This document shows positions 48,770 to 57,054 of a stretch of 64,000 nucleotides of DNA, piece by piece. Within the stretch, counting starts at the first letter, position 1, and every line of letters starts with the position of its first letter. The notes under the pieces were generated by a model, which worked only from the letters and a program-made list of their open reading frames with translations, made no database searches and was not told the DNA's origin. A program made the translations under genes and the position numbers. Source of the stretch: Pseudonocardia alaniniphila. Lineage in GTDB: Bacteria; Actinomycetota; Actinomycetes; Mycobacteriales; Pseudonocardiaceae. The stretch is taken from positions 62,001 through 126,000 of the forward strand of contig NZ_JAKXMK010000035.1 of the NCBI RefSeq assembly GCF_022524485.1, read 5' to 3'.

Positions 48770-50098
48770 TCAGCTCTGCGGCGCCGGTTCGGTGTCGGCA
48801 TGCTCGTCGAGGTGTCTCGGCAGGTCGCGCATGCGCACGAGCGGGCTGAGCAACACCGGAAGGGCGCCGAGCGCCTGGCCTGCCACTCCGACCCAGAACG
48901 CGGTGAGCACTCCGTACTCGCTGCCGATGATCCCGCCGAGGAACGCCCCGACCGGCATCGTTCCCCAGACGACGAAGCGGACGGAGGCGTTCATCCGGCC
49001 CAGCAACCTCCGCGGGCACAGGCGCTGCCGGAACGACACCTGGGCGACGTTGTAGACCACGATGCCGACGCCGACCACGGCGGTCGACGCCGCGAGCATC
49101 GCGATCGCGACCGGACGGGAGTGGCCGGCGGCCAGCGGGACGAGTGCGAGCGCGGGCAGGCCGGGCAGGAGGGCGAGGGCGATCGTGCGGCCCTCGCCGA
49201 CGAGCCTGATCAGAGGCCCGGCGAGGAGGGCGCCTGCGAGCCCGCCGATCGCGCCGACGCTCAGTGCGAGACCGAGGCCGGCTTCGCCCACGCCGAGGTC
49301 GCGGATCGCGTAGAGCACGAGCAGCGCGTTGCTGATGCCGCCGAAGAGGTTCGACGCGCCCGTGGTCGCGACGATGCGGCGCAGCAAGGGCTGCCGGAAG
49401 ACGAACCCGAGCCCTTCGCCGATCTCCACGTGCAGGGCGCGGCGATCGTTTCCGGGCGCGCGCTCGTCCCGGTGCCGGATGCGCAGGACGAACACCGCCG
49501 AGGCGAGGAAGGAGACCGCGTCCACCAGGATCACCAGAGGTGCTCCGAGCGCACGGACGAGCACGCCGCCGAGCCCCGGCCCCGCCACCTGCGCCACGGA
49601 GTGCGAGACCTGCAGCTTCGCGTTGCCCTCGCTGATGCGCGACGACGGCACGAGCGAGGGCAGGTAGCTCTGGTAGGCGACGTCGAAGAACACCGTGGCG
49701 ACGCCGATGACGGTCGCGACCGCGAGCACGAGCGGGAACGTGAGCACCCCGGCCAGCCATGCGAGTGGCAGCGACAGCAGTGCGACACCGCGCACGAGGT
49801 CGCCGGCGATCAGCACGTTGCGCTTGCGCATCCGGTCCACCCATGCGCCTGCGGGCAGACCGACGACCAGAAAGGCGAGGTGCTGGAACGTCGCGAGCAG
49901 ACCCATCTCGAACTCGTCCGCACCGAGGACGGACACCGCCAGGAGTGGCAGCGCGATCGTGCCGATCTGCGTGCCGACCTGGCTGATCGTGTCGCCGATC
50001 CAGAGTTGCCGGAAGTCCCGGCCCGCGGGGTGGCCGACGAGGCTGGTGCGGTACCAGCGGGCGAGCCGCGACGGGGCGGCGGGTTCGGCCGGGATCAC
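48770..50098 (-). CDS. MFS efflux transporter (MFS_3/EntS-like)
   Basis: The protein (442 aa) has twelve predicted membrane segments. Its sequence pattern (DFRQLWIGDTISQVGTQIGT, then VDRMRKRNVLIAGDLVRG, FFDVAYQSYLPSLV, ISEGNAKLQVSHSVAQVAGP) is that of the enterobactin-exporter-like or macrolide efflux MFS group. The GTG at 50098 is chosen. The open frame goes to a TTG at 50134, but that codon lies inside the large inverted repeat at 50113-50142. The divergent HTH gene probably regulates it. Confidence 0.88.
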   Translation of the reverse strand: MIPAEPAAPSRLARWYRTSLVGHPAGRDFRQLWIGDTISQVGTQIGTIALPLLAVSVLGADEFEMGLLATFQHLAFLVVGLPAGAWVDRMRKRNVLIAGDLVRGVALLSLPLAWLAGVLTFPLVLAVATVIGVATVFFDVAYQSYLPSLVPSSRISEGNAKLQVSHSVAQVAGPGLGGVLVRALGAPLVILVDAVSFLASAVFVLRIRHRDERAPGNDRRALHVEIGEGLGFVFRQPLLRRIVATTGASNLFGGISNALLVLYAIRDLGVGEAGLGLALSVGAIGGLAGALLAGPLIRLVGEGRTIALALLPGLPALALVPLAAGHSRPVAIAMLAASTAVVGVGIVVYNVAQVSFRQRLCPRRLLGRMNASVRFVVWGTMPVGAFLGGIIGSEYGVLTAFWVGVAGQALGALPVLLSPLVRMRDLPRHLDEHADTEPAPQS

Positions 50099-50112
50099 CC
50101 AAGTGATGTTCA

Positions 50113-50142
50113 GTAACCGATTGGGAAAAGTCAATCAGTTAC
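50113..50142. promoter_or_regulatory. Operator: 30-bp inverted repeat between MFS and HTH genes
   Basis: GTAACCGATTG (50113-50123) and CAATCAGTTAC (50132-50142) are complementary at 10 of 11 positions around an 8-bp spacer. Placed between two divergent starts, it is a strong candidate site for the HTH protein encoded at 50166. Confidence 0.7.
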
Positions 50143-50153
50143 CTTCGCAACGC

Positions 50154-50159
50154 TACCGT
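50154..50159 (+). promoter_or_regulatory. Candidate -10 of a leaderless HTH transcript
   Basis: TACCGT ends 6 nt before the GTG at 50166, with no ribosome binding site between. The corresponding -35 region overlaps the right arm of the operator, consistent with autorepression. Confidence 0.4.
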
Positions 50160-50165
50160 GGTCTT

Positions 50166-50675
50166 GTGGACCCTTCCGATCTCGGCCGCCGGCCCGCTAC
50201 GGACGCCGAGGCCAAGGCGCTGGCCTCGTCATTGCGGTTGCGGATCCTTCGGATGTGTCTGGACGAACCGATGACCAACGCCCAGCTGGCCGAGCGGTTG
50301 GGTCGTCCTCCGGCGAGCGTCCTGCACCACGTCCGCACTCTCACGGCCACGGGCTTCCTCGAAGCGCTCCCGGTCCAGGAGGGTCCCCGCGGGTCGCGGC
50401 CGGTGCCGTACCGCGCCACGCGCAAGTCGTGGATGCTGGAGGACCACCGGTCGAGCCGGCCGATGATCGAGGCGTTCCTGGAGACCACGTCCGGTGTCGG
50501 CGAGGACGATCTATCCGTGTCGCGGCTCGGGCTCCGGCTCGACGCCGCGGGCCACGCCGACCTCCTGCGGCGCCTGGACGAGGTGCTGAACGAGTTCGCC
50601 GCGCGTTCCCCCGACCCGCACGGACGGCCGTGGTCGGTGTTCGTGGCCATCCATCCCGATCCCGACCGCGACTGA
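50166..50675 (+). CDS. ArsR-like winged-helix transcriptional regulator
   Basis: The protein (169 aa) has a winged helix of the ArsR/HTH_20 type: AKALASSLRLRILRMCLDEP, then MTNAQLAERLGRPPASVLHH and VRTLTATGFLE. An alpha-helical C-terminal region with DAAGHADLLRRLDEVLNEF follows. Transporter-linked regulators of this group are common in actinobacteria. It is divergent from the MFS gene across a 30-bp inverted repeat. The GTG at 50166 is chosen as the only start after that operator. Confidence 0.88.
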   Translation: MDPSDLGRRPATDAEAKALASSLRLRILRMCLDEPMTNAQLAERLGRPPASVLHHVRTLTATGFLEALPVQEGPRGSRPVPYRATRKSWMLEDHRSSRPMIEAFLETTSGVGEDDLSVSRLGLRLDAAGHADLLRRLDEVLNEFAARSPDPHGRPWSVFVAIHPDPDRD

Positions 50676-50745
50676 CGCAATCGCGATTGATCACGCTCCG
50701 GGCGCGGCGCTACGTTGGCCCGCTGCCTATCGAGAGGTTGCACCG

Positions 50746-51306
50746 ATGTCCCGCGAAGCACTCACCGATGACGTCCTCGGCTCCATGCTCGTGCATGGCC
50801 TGCGCCCGACCCGGGTCGTGATCGTCGACTACGACCCGCAGTGGCCCGTTCGATTCGCCGCCCGCGCGGCGGAGCTGCGTCACATCCTCGGTGACCGGGC
50901 CCGGCTCATCGAGCACGTCGGCTCCACCTCGGTGCCCGGTCTCGCGGCCAAGCCGATCATCGACATCGTCGTGGGCATCGACGATCCGGACGACGAGCAG
51001 GCCTTCATCCCCGATCTCGAGGCCGCGGGTTATGAACTGCGGGTCCGCGAGCACGGTCATCGGTGCCTGCGCATCGGTGATCCGGACGATCAGGTGAATC
51101 TGCACTGCTATCCCCCGGAGGACGACGAGGTCCGCAAGTACCTGATCTTTCGCGATCGGCTCCGTGCGAGTGATGCCGACCGCGATCTCTACGAGAGGAC
51201 GAAGCGGAAGCTCGCCGAACGGGAGTGGCCCGACGTCAACTACTACGCCGAGGCGAAATGGCCCGTCATCCGCGAGATCCTCGTGCGTGGCGGATGGCAG
51301 GAGTAG
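50746..51306 (+). CDS. GrpB family protein (UPF0157 nucleotidyltransferase-like)
   Basis: The protein (186 aa) shows the GrpB signature VVIVDYDPQWPVRFAARAAE, then IEHVGSTSVPGLAAKPIIDI, and later FRDRLRASDADRDLYERTKR. The fold is nucleotidyltransferase-like with GSTSVPGL in the usual phosphate-binding position, and the function is unknown. The ATG at 50746 gives the full family length. It lies 70 bp after the HTH gene on the same strand. Confidence 0.93.
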   Translation: MSREALTDDVLGSMLVHGLRPTRVVIVDYDPQWPVRFAARAAELRHILGDRARLIEHVGSTSVPGLAAKPIIDIVVGIDDPDDEQAFIPDLEAAGYELRVREHGHRCLRIGDPDDQVNLHCYPPEDDEVRKYLIFRDRLRASDADRDLYERTKRKLAEREWPDVNYYAEAKWPVIREILVRGGWQE

Positions 51307-51312
51307 GCACCG

Positions 51313-52221
51313 TCAGTACTTCCGAACGAACTCGATGACGGCCCTGGCAAGCACCGGCCCGGCGTCTTCCTGCACGAAGTGACCGGCCCCCGGGATGTCG
51401 GGATGATCGTGCCCGGCCGCTCCGGGGAAGTTCTCGATCATCCCGGCAGCCATGGGCTTGGTGAACACCTCACCGTCGCTGAAGGCGCAGAGCAGGGGTA
51501 TGTGCAGTTCGGAAAGAACCGTCCAGATCCGCTGTGCGGCTGCGGCGGTCGGATGATCGGGAGTGGTCGGCACCAGTGCGGGCATGGCGCGCGGTCCGGC
51601 TTTGTACGAATCGTCGGGGAACGGGGCGTCGTATGCGGCGAGAGCGGCCGACGGTAATGGTTTCTGCACCAGTTCGGAAATGAGTCCGGAGATGCGGAGG
51701 TCGGGGGAGGTCTCGATGGTCCGCCGATAGTCCCACCATTGCTGGGGCATCTCCGTGTGGCCATAGGGGATGCCGGTGTTGGACATGACGAGATGGGAGA
51801 ATCGGCCCGGGTCCTCGGCCGCCAGGCCCAGGCCGAAGGCGCCGCCCCAGTCGTGGCCCAGCAAGGAGATATCGCGCAGGTCAAGGGCCTCGAAGAGCAG
51901 TGCGGAGAGCCATTGGACGTGCCGTTCGAACGTGTGGTCGGACTGCTCGGCGGGTTTGTCGGAGCGGCCGAAGCCCACGAGGTCCGGTGCGATCACGCGG
52001 AACCCGGCGTCGACCAGCACCGGGAGCATCGACCGGTAGAGGAACGACCAGGTGGGCTCGCCATGGAGCAGGACAACCACGGGACCGGTAGTCGGGCCGG
52101 CCGTGACGTACGCCATTCGCAACGATCCGCCGGCCGCGTCGACAATGGTGGCGTACTCGGGCACGTAGTCGAAACCGGACAGGTCGGAGAAACTTTCGTC
52201 CGGCGTTCTCAGGAATCGCAT
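51313..52221 (-). CDS. Haloalkane dehalogenase (subfamily I, DhlA-like)
   Basis: The protein (302 aa) is an alpha/beta hydrolase with the HLD layout. LLHGEPTWSFLYR gives the oxyanion hole. Nucleophile Asp124 in GHDWGG is followed by halide-binding Trp125, at the same numbers as in Xanthobacter DhlA. A cap region with QQWWDYR offers a second halide Trp, Asp249 (FSDGEVF) is the likely acid and His281 (GAGHFVQED) the base. It should hydrolyse C-halogen bonds by SN2 displacement. The ATG at 52221 is chosen; the frame is open to 52677 but without similarity. No clear ribosome binding site is seen. Confidence 0.88.
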   Translation of the reverse strand: MRFLRTPDESFSDLSGFDYVPEYATIVDAAGGSLRMAYVTAGPTTGPVVVLLHGEPTWSFLYRSMLPVLVDAGFRVIAPDLVGFGRSDKPAEQSDHTFERHVQWLSALLFEALDLRDISLLGHDWGGAFGLGLAAEDPGRFSHLVMSNTGIPYGHTEMPQQWWDYRRTIETSPDLRISGLISELVQKPLPSAALAAYDAPFPDDSYKAGPRAMPALVPTTPDHPTAAAAQRIWTVLSELHIPLLCAFSDGEVFTKPMAAGMIENFPGAAGHDHPDIPGAGHFVQEDAGPVLARAVIEFVRKY

Positions 52222-52401
52222 GAAATGACAGTACGCGGCGTACCTGTGGGGTCCTGCCGCGTTGGCCGTACGGCGACGTGCAGTGTGCTGAGGACCGGGC
52301 AGGACTGGCAATTGCGAACGGCATGCGGCAGAGTGCCACGCGGCGCGGCAGACCCCCGACTGCCGTCGTTCGTCCGACCTGGACCGTCGAAAGGAGAGCT
52401 T

Positions 52402-52641
52402 ATGAAAGCGCGCCACGGATACCCTGAGCGCGTTGCCTCCGCTGACGTCACCGCTGCCGAGGATGCCGACGACTGCGGTCGCGTCCTGCGTGAGCTGCGG
52501 ACCATCAAGCACGTCAGTGCCGCCGAGCTCGCGGCTCGCGCGGGCGTCAGCGAACGGGACGTCGCCGAGTTCGAAGCGGGCAGGATCATCCCGCCACGGC
52601 CGGCCTTCAGTGCCTACCTGAGGGTCCTGGGCTACGCCTGA
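52402..52641 (+). CDS. Small XRE-type HTH protein
   Basis: The 79-aa product contains one XRE helix-turn-helix (LRELRTIKHVSAAELAARAG, then SERDVAEFEAGRIIPP) and little else. A strong AAAGGAGAG ribosome binding site supports translation. It is too short for a ligand domain and may act as a small DNA-binding regulator, perhaps of the divergent dehalogenase gene 180 bp away (inference). Confidence 0.75.
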   Translation: MKARHGYPERVASADVTAAEDADDCGRVLRELRTIKHVSAAELAARAGVSERDVAEFEAGRIIPPRPAFSAYLRVLGYA

Positions 52642-52844
52642 GCCGCGGTGGGCCGTCGGTCGCCTCGCTCCCACCACGCCGTGTCGCGCAAGCGGCGTGT
52701 CACCGATGTGTGGGCGGCGAGCCCTCTGTGAGATCCCTGGGCTCGGGGCATGCGTGAAATGTCCGTAAACGGGGGTTTCGTGTCCTTGTCCGCTCCGGCT
52801 GCCGGCCCGATGCTCCGTGTCGGTAACTCGGCGAAAGGACGATC

Positions 52845-53684
52845 TTGAGCAGCGAGTCGACGGCCCCGGACACCATCGTGCTGATTCACGGGTTCTGGGT
52901 GACCCCCCGGAGCTGGGAGCACTGGATCACCCGCTACGAGCAGCGCGGATACCGCGTGATCACACCCGCCTACCCGGGCTACGAGGTGGAGGTCGAGGCG
53001 CTCAACGCCGACCCGTCCCCGATCGAGGCCGCGACGATCCCGGGGATCGTCGAGCACCTCGAGTCGGTGGTGGGTGACCTCGACTCGCCACCCATCCTGA
53101 TGGGCCACTCGGCAGGCGGCGCGTTCACGCAGATCCTGCTCGACCACGGCTTCGGCGCCGCTGGGGTGGCGCTGAACTCGGCCCCCACCGAGGGCGTGCC
53201 CGTGGTCCCGCTGAGCCAGATCAAGGCGACGTTCCCTGTGCTGGGGAATCCCGCCAACCGGCACAAGGCCGTCGGCTACACCCACGAGCAGTGGCACTAC
53301 GCGTTCACGAACACCTTCACGGAAGAGGAGTCGAAGGCGCTCTACGAGCGCTACCACATCCCTGCTTCCGGTTCGATCCTCTTCGAGTCCGCGCTCGCCA
53401 ACCTGCAGCCGGGCCACCAGGGCACGTGGGTCGACTACCACAACGACCGGCGTGCGCCCCTGCTGTTCGTCGCAGGCACCGAGGATCACCTCATGCCGCC
53501 CAAGGTGCAGTGGTCGAACGCCAAGCACTACAAGTCCGACACGGTCACCGAGGTGGTGGAGTTCAGCGGCAAGTCGCACCTGCTGCCCGCCCAGCAGGGG
53601 TGGGAGGAGATCGCCGACTACGCCCTGGCCTGGGCCGTCCGGCACGCCACCGCGCGGGTCGCTGGAGCGACGACCACGGCATGA
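52845..53684 (+). CDS. Alpha/beta hydrolase (copy 1)
   Basis: The protein (279 aa, TTG start preceded by AAAGGACG) has the hydrolase pattern IVLIHGFWVTPRSWEHWI and the nucleophile elbow PILMGHSAGGAFTQ. The acid is probably in FVAGTEDHLMPP and the His in FSGKSHLLPAQQGWE. It is clearly paralogous to the hydrolase at 55464-56306, sharing PVLGNPANRHKAV-like and HIPASGSILFESALANL-like segments. Its stop overlaps the MBL gene start (ATGA). The substrate is unknown. Confidence 0.88.
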   Translation: MSSESTAPDTIVLIHGFWVTPRSWEHWITRYEQRGYRVITPAYPGYEVEVEALNADPSPIEAATIPGIVEHLESVVGDLDSPPILMGHSAGGAFTQILLDHGFGAAGVALNSAPTEGVPVVPLSQIKATFPVLGNPANRHKAVGYTHEQWHYAFTNTFTEEESKALYERYHIPASGSILFESALANLQPGHQGTWVDYHNDRRAPLLFVAGTEDHLMPPKVQWSNAKHYKSDTVTEVVEFSGKSHLLPAQQGWEEIADYALAWAVRHATARVAGATTTA

Positions 53685-54472
53685 CCGGAGTTCGCATCAC
53701 CCACATCGGTGGGCCGACCGCCCTGATCGAGATCGACGGCTGGCGGCTGCTCACCGATCCCACCTTCGACGCCCCCGGCCGCCGGTACGCCTTCGGCTGG
53801 GGGACGTCGTCGCGGAAGCTGACCGGACCGGCGATCGCGGCGCCGGACCTCGGGCCGATCGACGCCGTGCTGCTCAGTCACGACCACCACGGTGACAACC
53901 TGGACGACGCCGGGCGTGCGCTGCTCCCGTCGGCGGGCAGGGTCCTCACGACCGTGGCCGGGGCACGGCGGCTGGGCGGGGGTGCCCACGGTCTGCGGCC
54001 GTGGGAGACCACCCGGCTCGAGGCGGTGGGACGGCCGACGATCGACGTGACCGCCACACCGTGCCGCCACGGCCCGCCGGCCAGCCGCATCATCGTGGGT
54101 GACGTGATCGGTTTCGCCCTCCGCTTCGACGGTCAGGAGCACGGGGTGCTGTGGATCTCGGGCGACACGGTGCTCTACGACGGGGTGCGTCAGGTCGCCG
54201 ACCGGTTGCGGGTCGGCATCGCGCTCCTGCACCTCGGGGGCGTGCGGTTCCCGGTGACGGGGCCGGTGCGCTACTCCATGACGGCTGAGCAGGCGGTCGA
54301 GACGGTGCGCCTGGTGCGGCCGCGCACCGCCGTGCCCGTGCACTACGAGGGGTGGGCGCACTTCGCGCAGGGCCGGGACGCCGTCGATCGCGAGTTCGCC
54401 GGTGCGCCGGAGGATCTCCGGCGTCGGCTGCGCTGGCTGCCCCTCGGCGAGGGGGTGGACGTCGCCTCGTGA
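53681..54472 (+). CDS. MBL-fold metallo-hydrolase (UlaG-like)
   Basis: The protein (263 aa) has the metal-binding motif LLSHDHHGDNLDDAG, with further ligands in TPCRHGPP, ISGDTVLYDG and VPVHYEGWAHF. Conserved N-terminal strands RITHIGGPTALIEIDGWRLL are typical of the lactonase-like group. Its ATG overlaps the stop of the upstream hydrolase (ATGA), so the two are co-translated and probably act on the same compound. Confidence 0.9.
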   Translation: MTGVRITHIGGPTALIEIDGWRLLTDPTFDAPGRRYAFGWGTSSRKLTGPAIAAPDLGPIDAVLLSHDHHGDNLDDAGRALLPSAGRVLTTVAGARRLGGGAHGLRPWETTRLEAVGRPTIDVTATPCRHGPPASRIIVGDVIGFALRFDGQEHGVLWISGDTVLYDGVRQVADRLRVGIALLHLGGVRFPVTGPVRYSMTAEQAVETVRLVRPRTAVPVHYEGWAHFAQGRDAVDREFAGAPEDLRRRLRWLPLGEGVDVAS

Positions 54473-54479
54473 GCCCGGT

Positions 54480-55457
54480 TCACACGGTGCCCTCGGCCAC
54501 CCCGGTCGTGCGGAAGCGCTGCCGGTAGGCGTGCGGCGTGGTGCCCATCTCACGGGTGAAGCTGCGTCGCAACGCCTCCGTCGAGCTCATCCCGGCCCGC
54601 CGCGCGATGGTGTCGAGCGGCGCGTCCGATGCCTCCAGCAGCATGCGCGCGGCCTCGACCCGTACCTGCTCGACGTAGCGGGTCGGGGTGATGCCGAGCT
54701 CGCGGAGGAACACACGGGCGAGGTGACGCTCGCTGAACCCGGCCCGTTCGCTGAGCACCGCGACGCGATGGTCGCCCGCCGGGTCGGCGACGATGGCGTC
54801 GAGGATCTCGCGCAGCGGTGACCGGGCGGGTGGCTGCGTTCGCATGCGGACGCTGAACTGGGCCTGCCCGCCCGGACGCTGCATGAAGACCACGAGGAAC
54901 TGGGCCACCTGCCGGGTGAGGTCGGGGCCGTGGTCGGCTTCGACCAGAGCCAGCGCGAGATCGATCCCGGCGGTCACGCCCGCGCAGGTGAACACCCGCC
55001 CGTCGCCCACGAAGATCGGGTTGCGTTCCACGGTGGTGGCGGGAAAGCGCTCTGCGAGGTCGTCGAGGAACAGCCAGTGGGTCGTGGCGCGCCTGCCTTC
55101 CAGCAGGCCGACGGAACCCAGCAGGAACGCACCGGCGCAGACGGCCGCCACGCGCCGGGCCCGGGCCGCCCCGCTGCGGAGCACGGCGAGGAGCGGCTCG
55201 TCCTCCATCAGGCGCGCCCAGTGGGGTGTGCCGGGGATCAGGAACGTGTCGATGGGACCGTCGAGATCGTCGAGCGACGAAGCGACGCCCATCCGGAGAC
55301 CGGAGGCGCTGACGGTGTCGCGCCCGTCCGCCGAGACGATGTGAACGCCGTAGATGCCGCCGCCCGCCAGTTGGTCGGCGACGTAGAACACCTCGGCCGG
55401 GCCCATCAGGTCGAGGACCTGGGCCCCGTCGTACGCGAGGAGCGCGACCGTCCGCAT
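54480..55457 (-). CDS. GlxA-family regulator (DJ-1/PfpI domain plus AraC HTH)
   Basis: The protein (325 aa) combines an N-terminal DJ-1/PfpI-like domain (VALLAYDGAQVLDLMGPAEV, with the conserved Cys in RVAAVCAGAFLLGSVGLL) with a C-terminal AraC-type double HTH (LSERAGFSERHLARVFLREL, then AGMSSTEALRRSFTREMG). This matches GlxA/FtrA-like activators. It lies convergent to the MBL gene and upstream of a hydrolase, and probably regulates the hydrolase genes around it. The ligand is unknown. Confidence 0.92.
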   Translation of the reverse strand: MRTVALLAYDGAQVLDLMGPAEVFYVADQLAGGGIYGVHIVSADGRDTVSASGLRMGVASSLDDLDGPIDTFLIPGTPHWARLMEDEPLLAVLRSGAARARRVAAVCAGAFLLGSVGLLEGRRATTHWLFLDDLAERFPATTVERNPIFVGDGRVFTCAGVTAGIDLALALVEADHGPDLTRQVAQFLVVFMQRPGGQAQFSVRMRTQPPARSPLREILDAIVADPAGDHRVAVLSERAGFSERHLARVFLRELGITPTRYVEQVRVEAARMLLEASDAPLDTIARRAGMSSTEALRRSFTREMGTTPHAYRQRFRTTGVAEGTV

Positions 55458-55463
55458 CGGCCG

Positions 55464-56306
55464 TCAGCCGTGCCGCTTGACGAACTCCAGCGCCTTCTCC
55501 GCCACCTCACGCCAGCCGTGGTCGATCGTGAGGGCGTGGCCGCGGTCGGGCATCTCCACGATCTCGGTGGTGCCGGGGTTCTTCTGCTGCTGCTTGAAGC
55601 TCGCGTTCGAGATCGCCCACGGCACGGTGTTGTCCTTCTCGCCGGAGATGATCAGGAGCGGACCGCGGTCGGGGTTGTGGGTGTCGACCTTCACCTCGGT
55701 GAACGGGTTGAGGTTCGCGGTCGCTGCCTGGAACAGCGTCACCCCGGACGCGGGCACGTGGAACTCCTCGTACAGCGACCGGGCCTCGTCCTCGGGCAGG
55801 GCGTTTGCCCAGCCGTACTGGAACTGCTCGAACGTCAACGCGACGGCGCGTCCGATGTTCAGCGGGTTGCCCAGTACGGGCGAGGCCGACTTGAGCGACG
55901 ACACCGGCAGCGGCAGCACCCCGCGGAACGGGGCCGGATCGATCGCGACGGTGACGGCGGACCCGCCCTCCCCGGCGATCAGCTGCGCGATGAGCCCGCC
56001 GAACGAGTGCCCGACGACCGCGGGCCGGCGGCCGAGCGCGCTGATCGCATCGAGGTAGTGGTCGGTGACATACCTGACCATCTTGTGGGCGAAGACCTCC
56101 GGATCTCTCCGGGCCTCCTCGACGCTGTCCGGGTCGTCCGGCCAGCCGGGTGCGATGGCCGCGTACCCGTTCTCCTCGAACAGTGAGCGCCACCGGTCCC
56201 AGCTGCTGGACAGCAGCCAGAGCCCGTGGACGAACACCACCGGTGGCAACCCCAGCTCGTTGGCGCGGGCGATCTCGTGCCGCTCGCGCTCGGTGAGCCC
56301 GGTCAT
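55464..56306 (-). CDS. Alpha/beta hydrolase (copy 2)
   Basis: The protein (280 aa) has VVFVHGLWLLSSSWDRW, nucleophile elbow AVVGHSFGGLIAQ, acid region ISGEKDNTVPW and His region MPDRGHALTIDHGW. It parallels the copy at 52845 along its length. The ATG at 56306 is chosen because AGGAGA lies 7 nt upstream; the open frame to 56417 is not conserved. The gene is on the minus strand directly before the GlxA regulator gene (6 bp), so the two may form an operon. Confidence 0.88.
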   Translation of the reverse strand: MTGLTERERHEIARANELGLPPVVFVHGLWLLSSSWDRWRSLFEENGYAAIAPGWPDDPDSVEEARRDPEVFAHKMVRYVTDHYLDAISALGRRPAVVGHSFGGLIAQLIAGEGGSAVTVAIDPAPFRGVLPLPVSSLKSASPVLGNPLNIGRAVALTFEQFQYGWANALPEDEARSLYEEFHVPASGVTLFQAATANLNPFTEVKVDTHNPDRGPLLIISGEKDNTVPWAISNASFKQQQKNPGTTEIVEMPDRGHALTIDHGWREVAEKALEFVKRHG

Positions 56307-56436
56307 CGTCGTCTCCTGTCCGGCCCCGGTGTGTTCCGAGATCCTCAGGCGGCGGATCGTAGGGCCGTGGCTCCCAGGTTGACCAGGAGCCGCGGGTGAA
56401 ACTCCGCGATCGTCCATTTCGGACCTGACTGCCGGG

Positions 56437-57054
56437 TCAGGAGCCGTTCAGGAGCTGCTCGAACGGGGTCGGCTCGAGGAACGGGTCCGCCGCCTTCTGC
56501 GCCGGGCGGGCGGCGACGATCTCGGCCAGCTCCCCGGCTGCCCGCGCGATTCGCTGGTCCAGCGACTGGGCGGTCCGGTCACCGGCGCCCCAGTCCTCGG
56601 GGGCCGAGAACACCGACGTCGGCACGACCATCGCGCGCAGGAACGCGAACAGCGGGCGTACGGCGTGCTCCAGCGCGAGGGAGTGGCGCCCGGTGCCGCC
56701 GGTGGCGGCGATGAGCGTCGGCTTCCCGATGAGCGACTCGGAGTCGAGCACGTCGAAGAACATCTTGAACAGCCCGTTGTAGGACGCCGAGAACGTCGGC
56801 GTGACGGCGATCAGGCCGTCCGCGTCGGCCACGGCCTTCAAGGCGGCCTGAAGCTCTGGCCTCGGGAACCCGGTCAGCACGTTGTCGACGAGCTCGTGGC
56901 CGTGGTCGCGCACTTCGATCACGTCGACCTCCGTGTCGACCCCGCGCTCGCGCAGGGCCGACACGGTGGCGGCGGCGAGCCGGTCGGCGAGCAGCCTGGT
57001 CGACGACGGGACGCTGATCCCGGCGCTCACCACGGCGATCGTGCGGCGTGTCAT
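56437..57054 (-). CDS. NAD(P)H-dependent FMN reductase (CE1759 family)
   Basis: The protein (205 aa) is a flavodoxin-like reductase: TIAVVSAGISVPSSTRLLAD, the flavin segment VTPTFSASYNGLFKMFFD, and AATGGTGRHSLALEHAVRPL. It supplies reduced FMN to a partner. Its ATG overlaps the stop of the luciferase-like gene upstream (ATGA), giving a two-component flavin monooxygenase system. Confidence 0.93.
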   Translation of the reverse strand: MTRRTIAVVSAGISVPSSTRLLADRLAAATVSALRERGVDTEVDVIEVRDHGHELVDNVLTGFPRPELQAALKAVADADGLIAVTPTFSASYNGLFKMFFDVLDSESLIGKPTLIAATGGTGRHSLALEHAVRPLFAFLRAMVVPTSVFSAPEDWGAGDRTAQSLDQRIARAAGELAEIVAARPAQKAADPFLEPTPFEQLLNGS

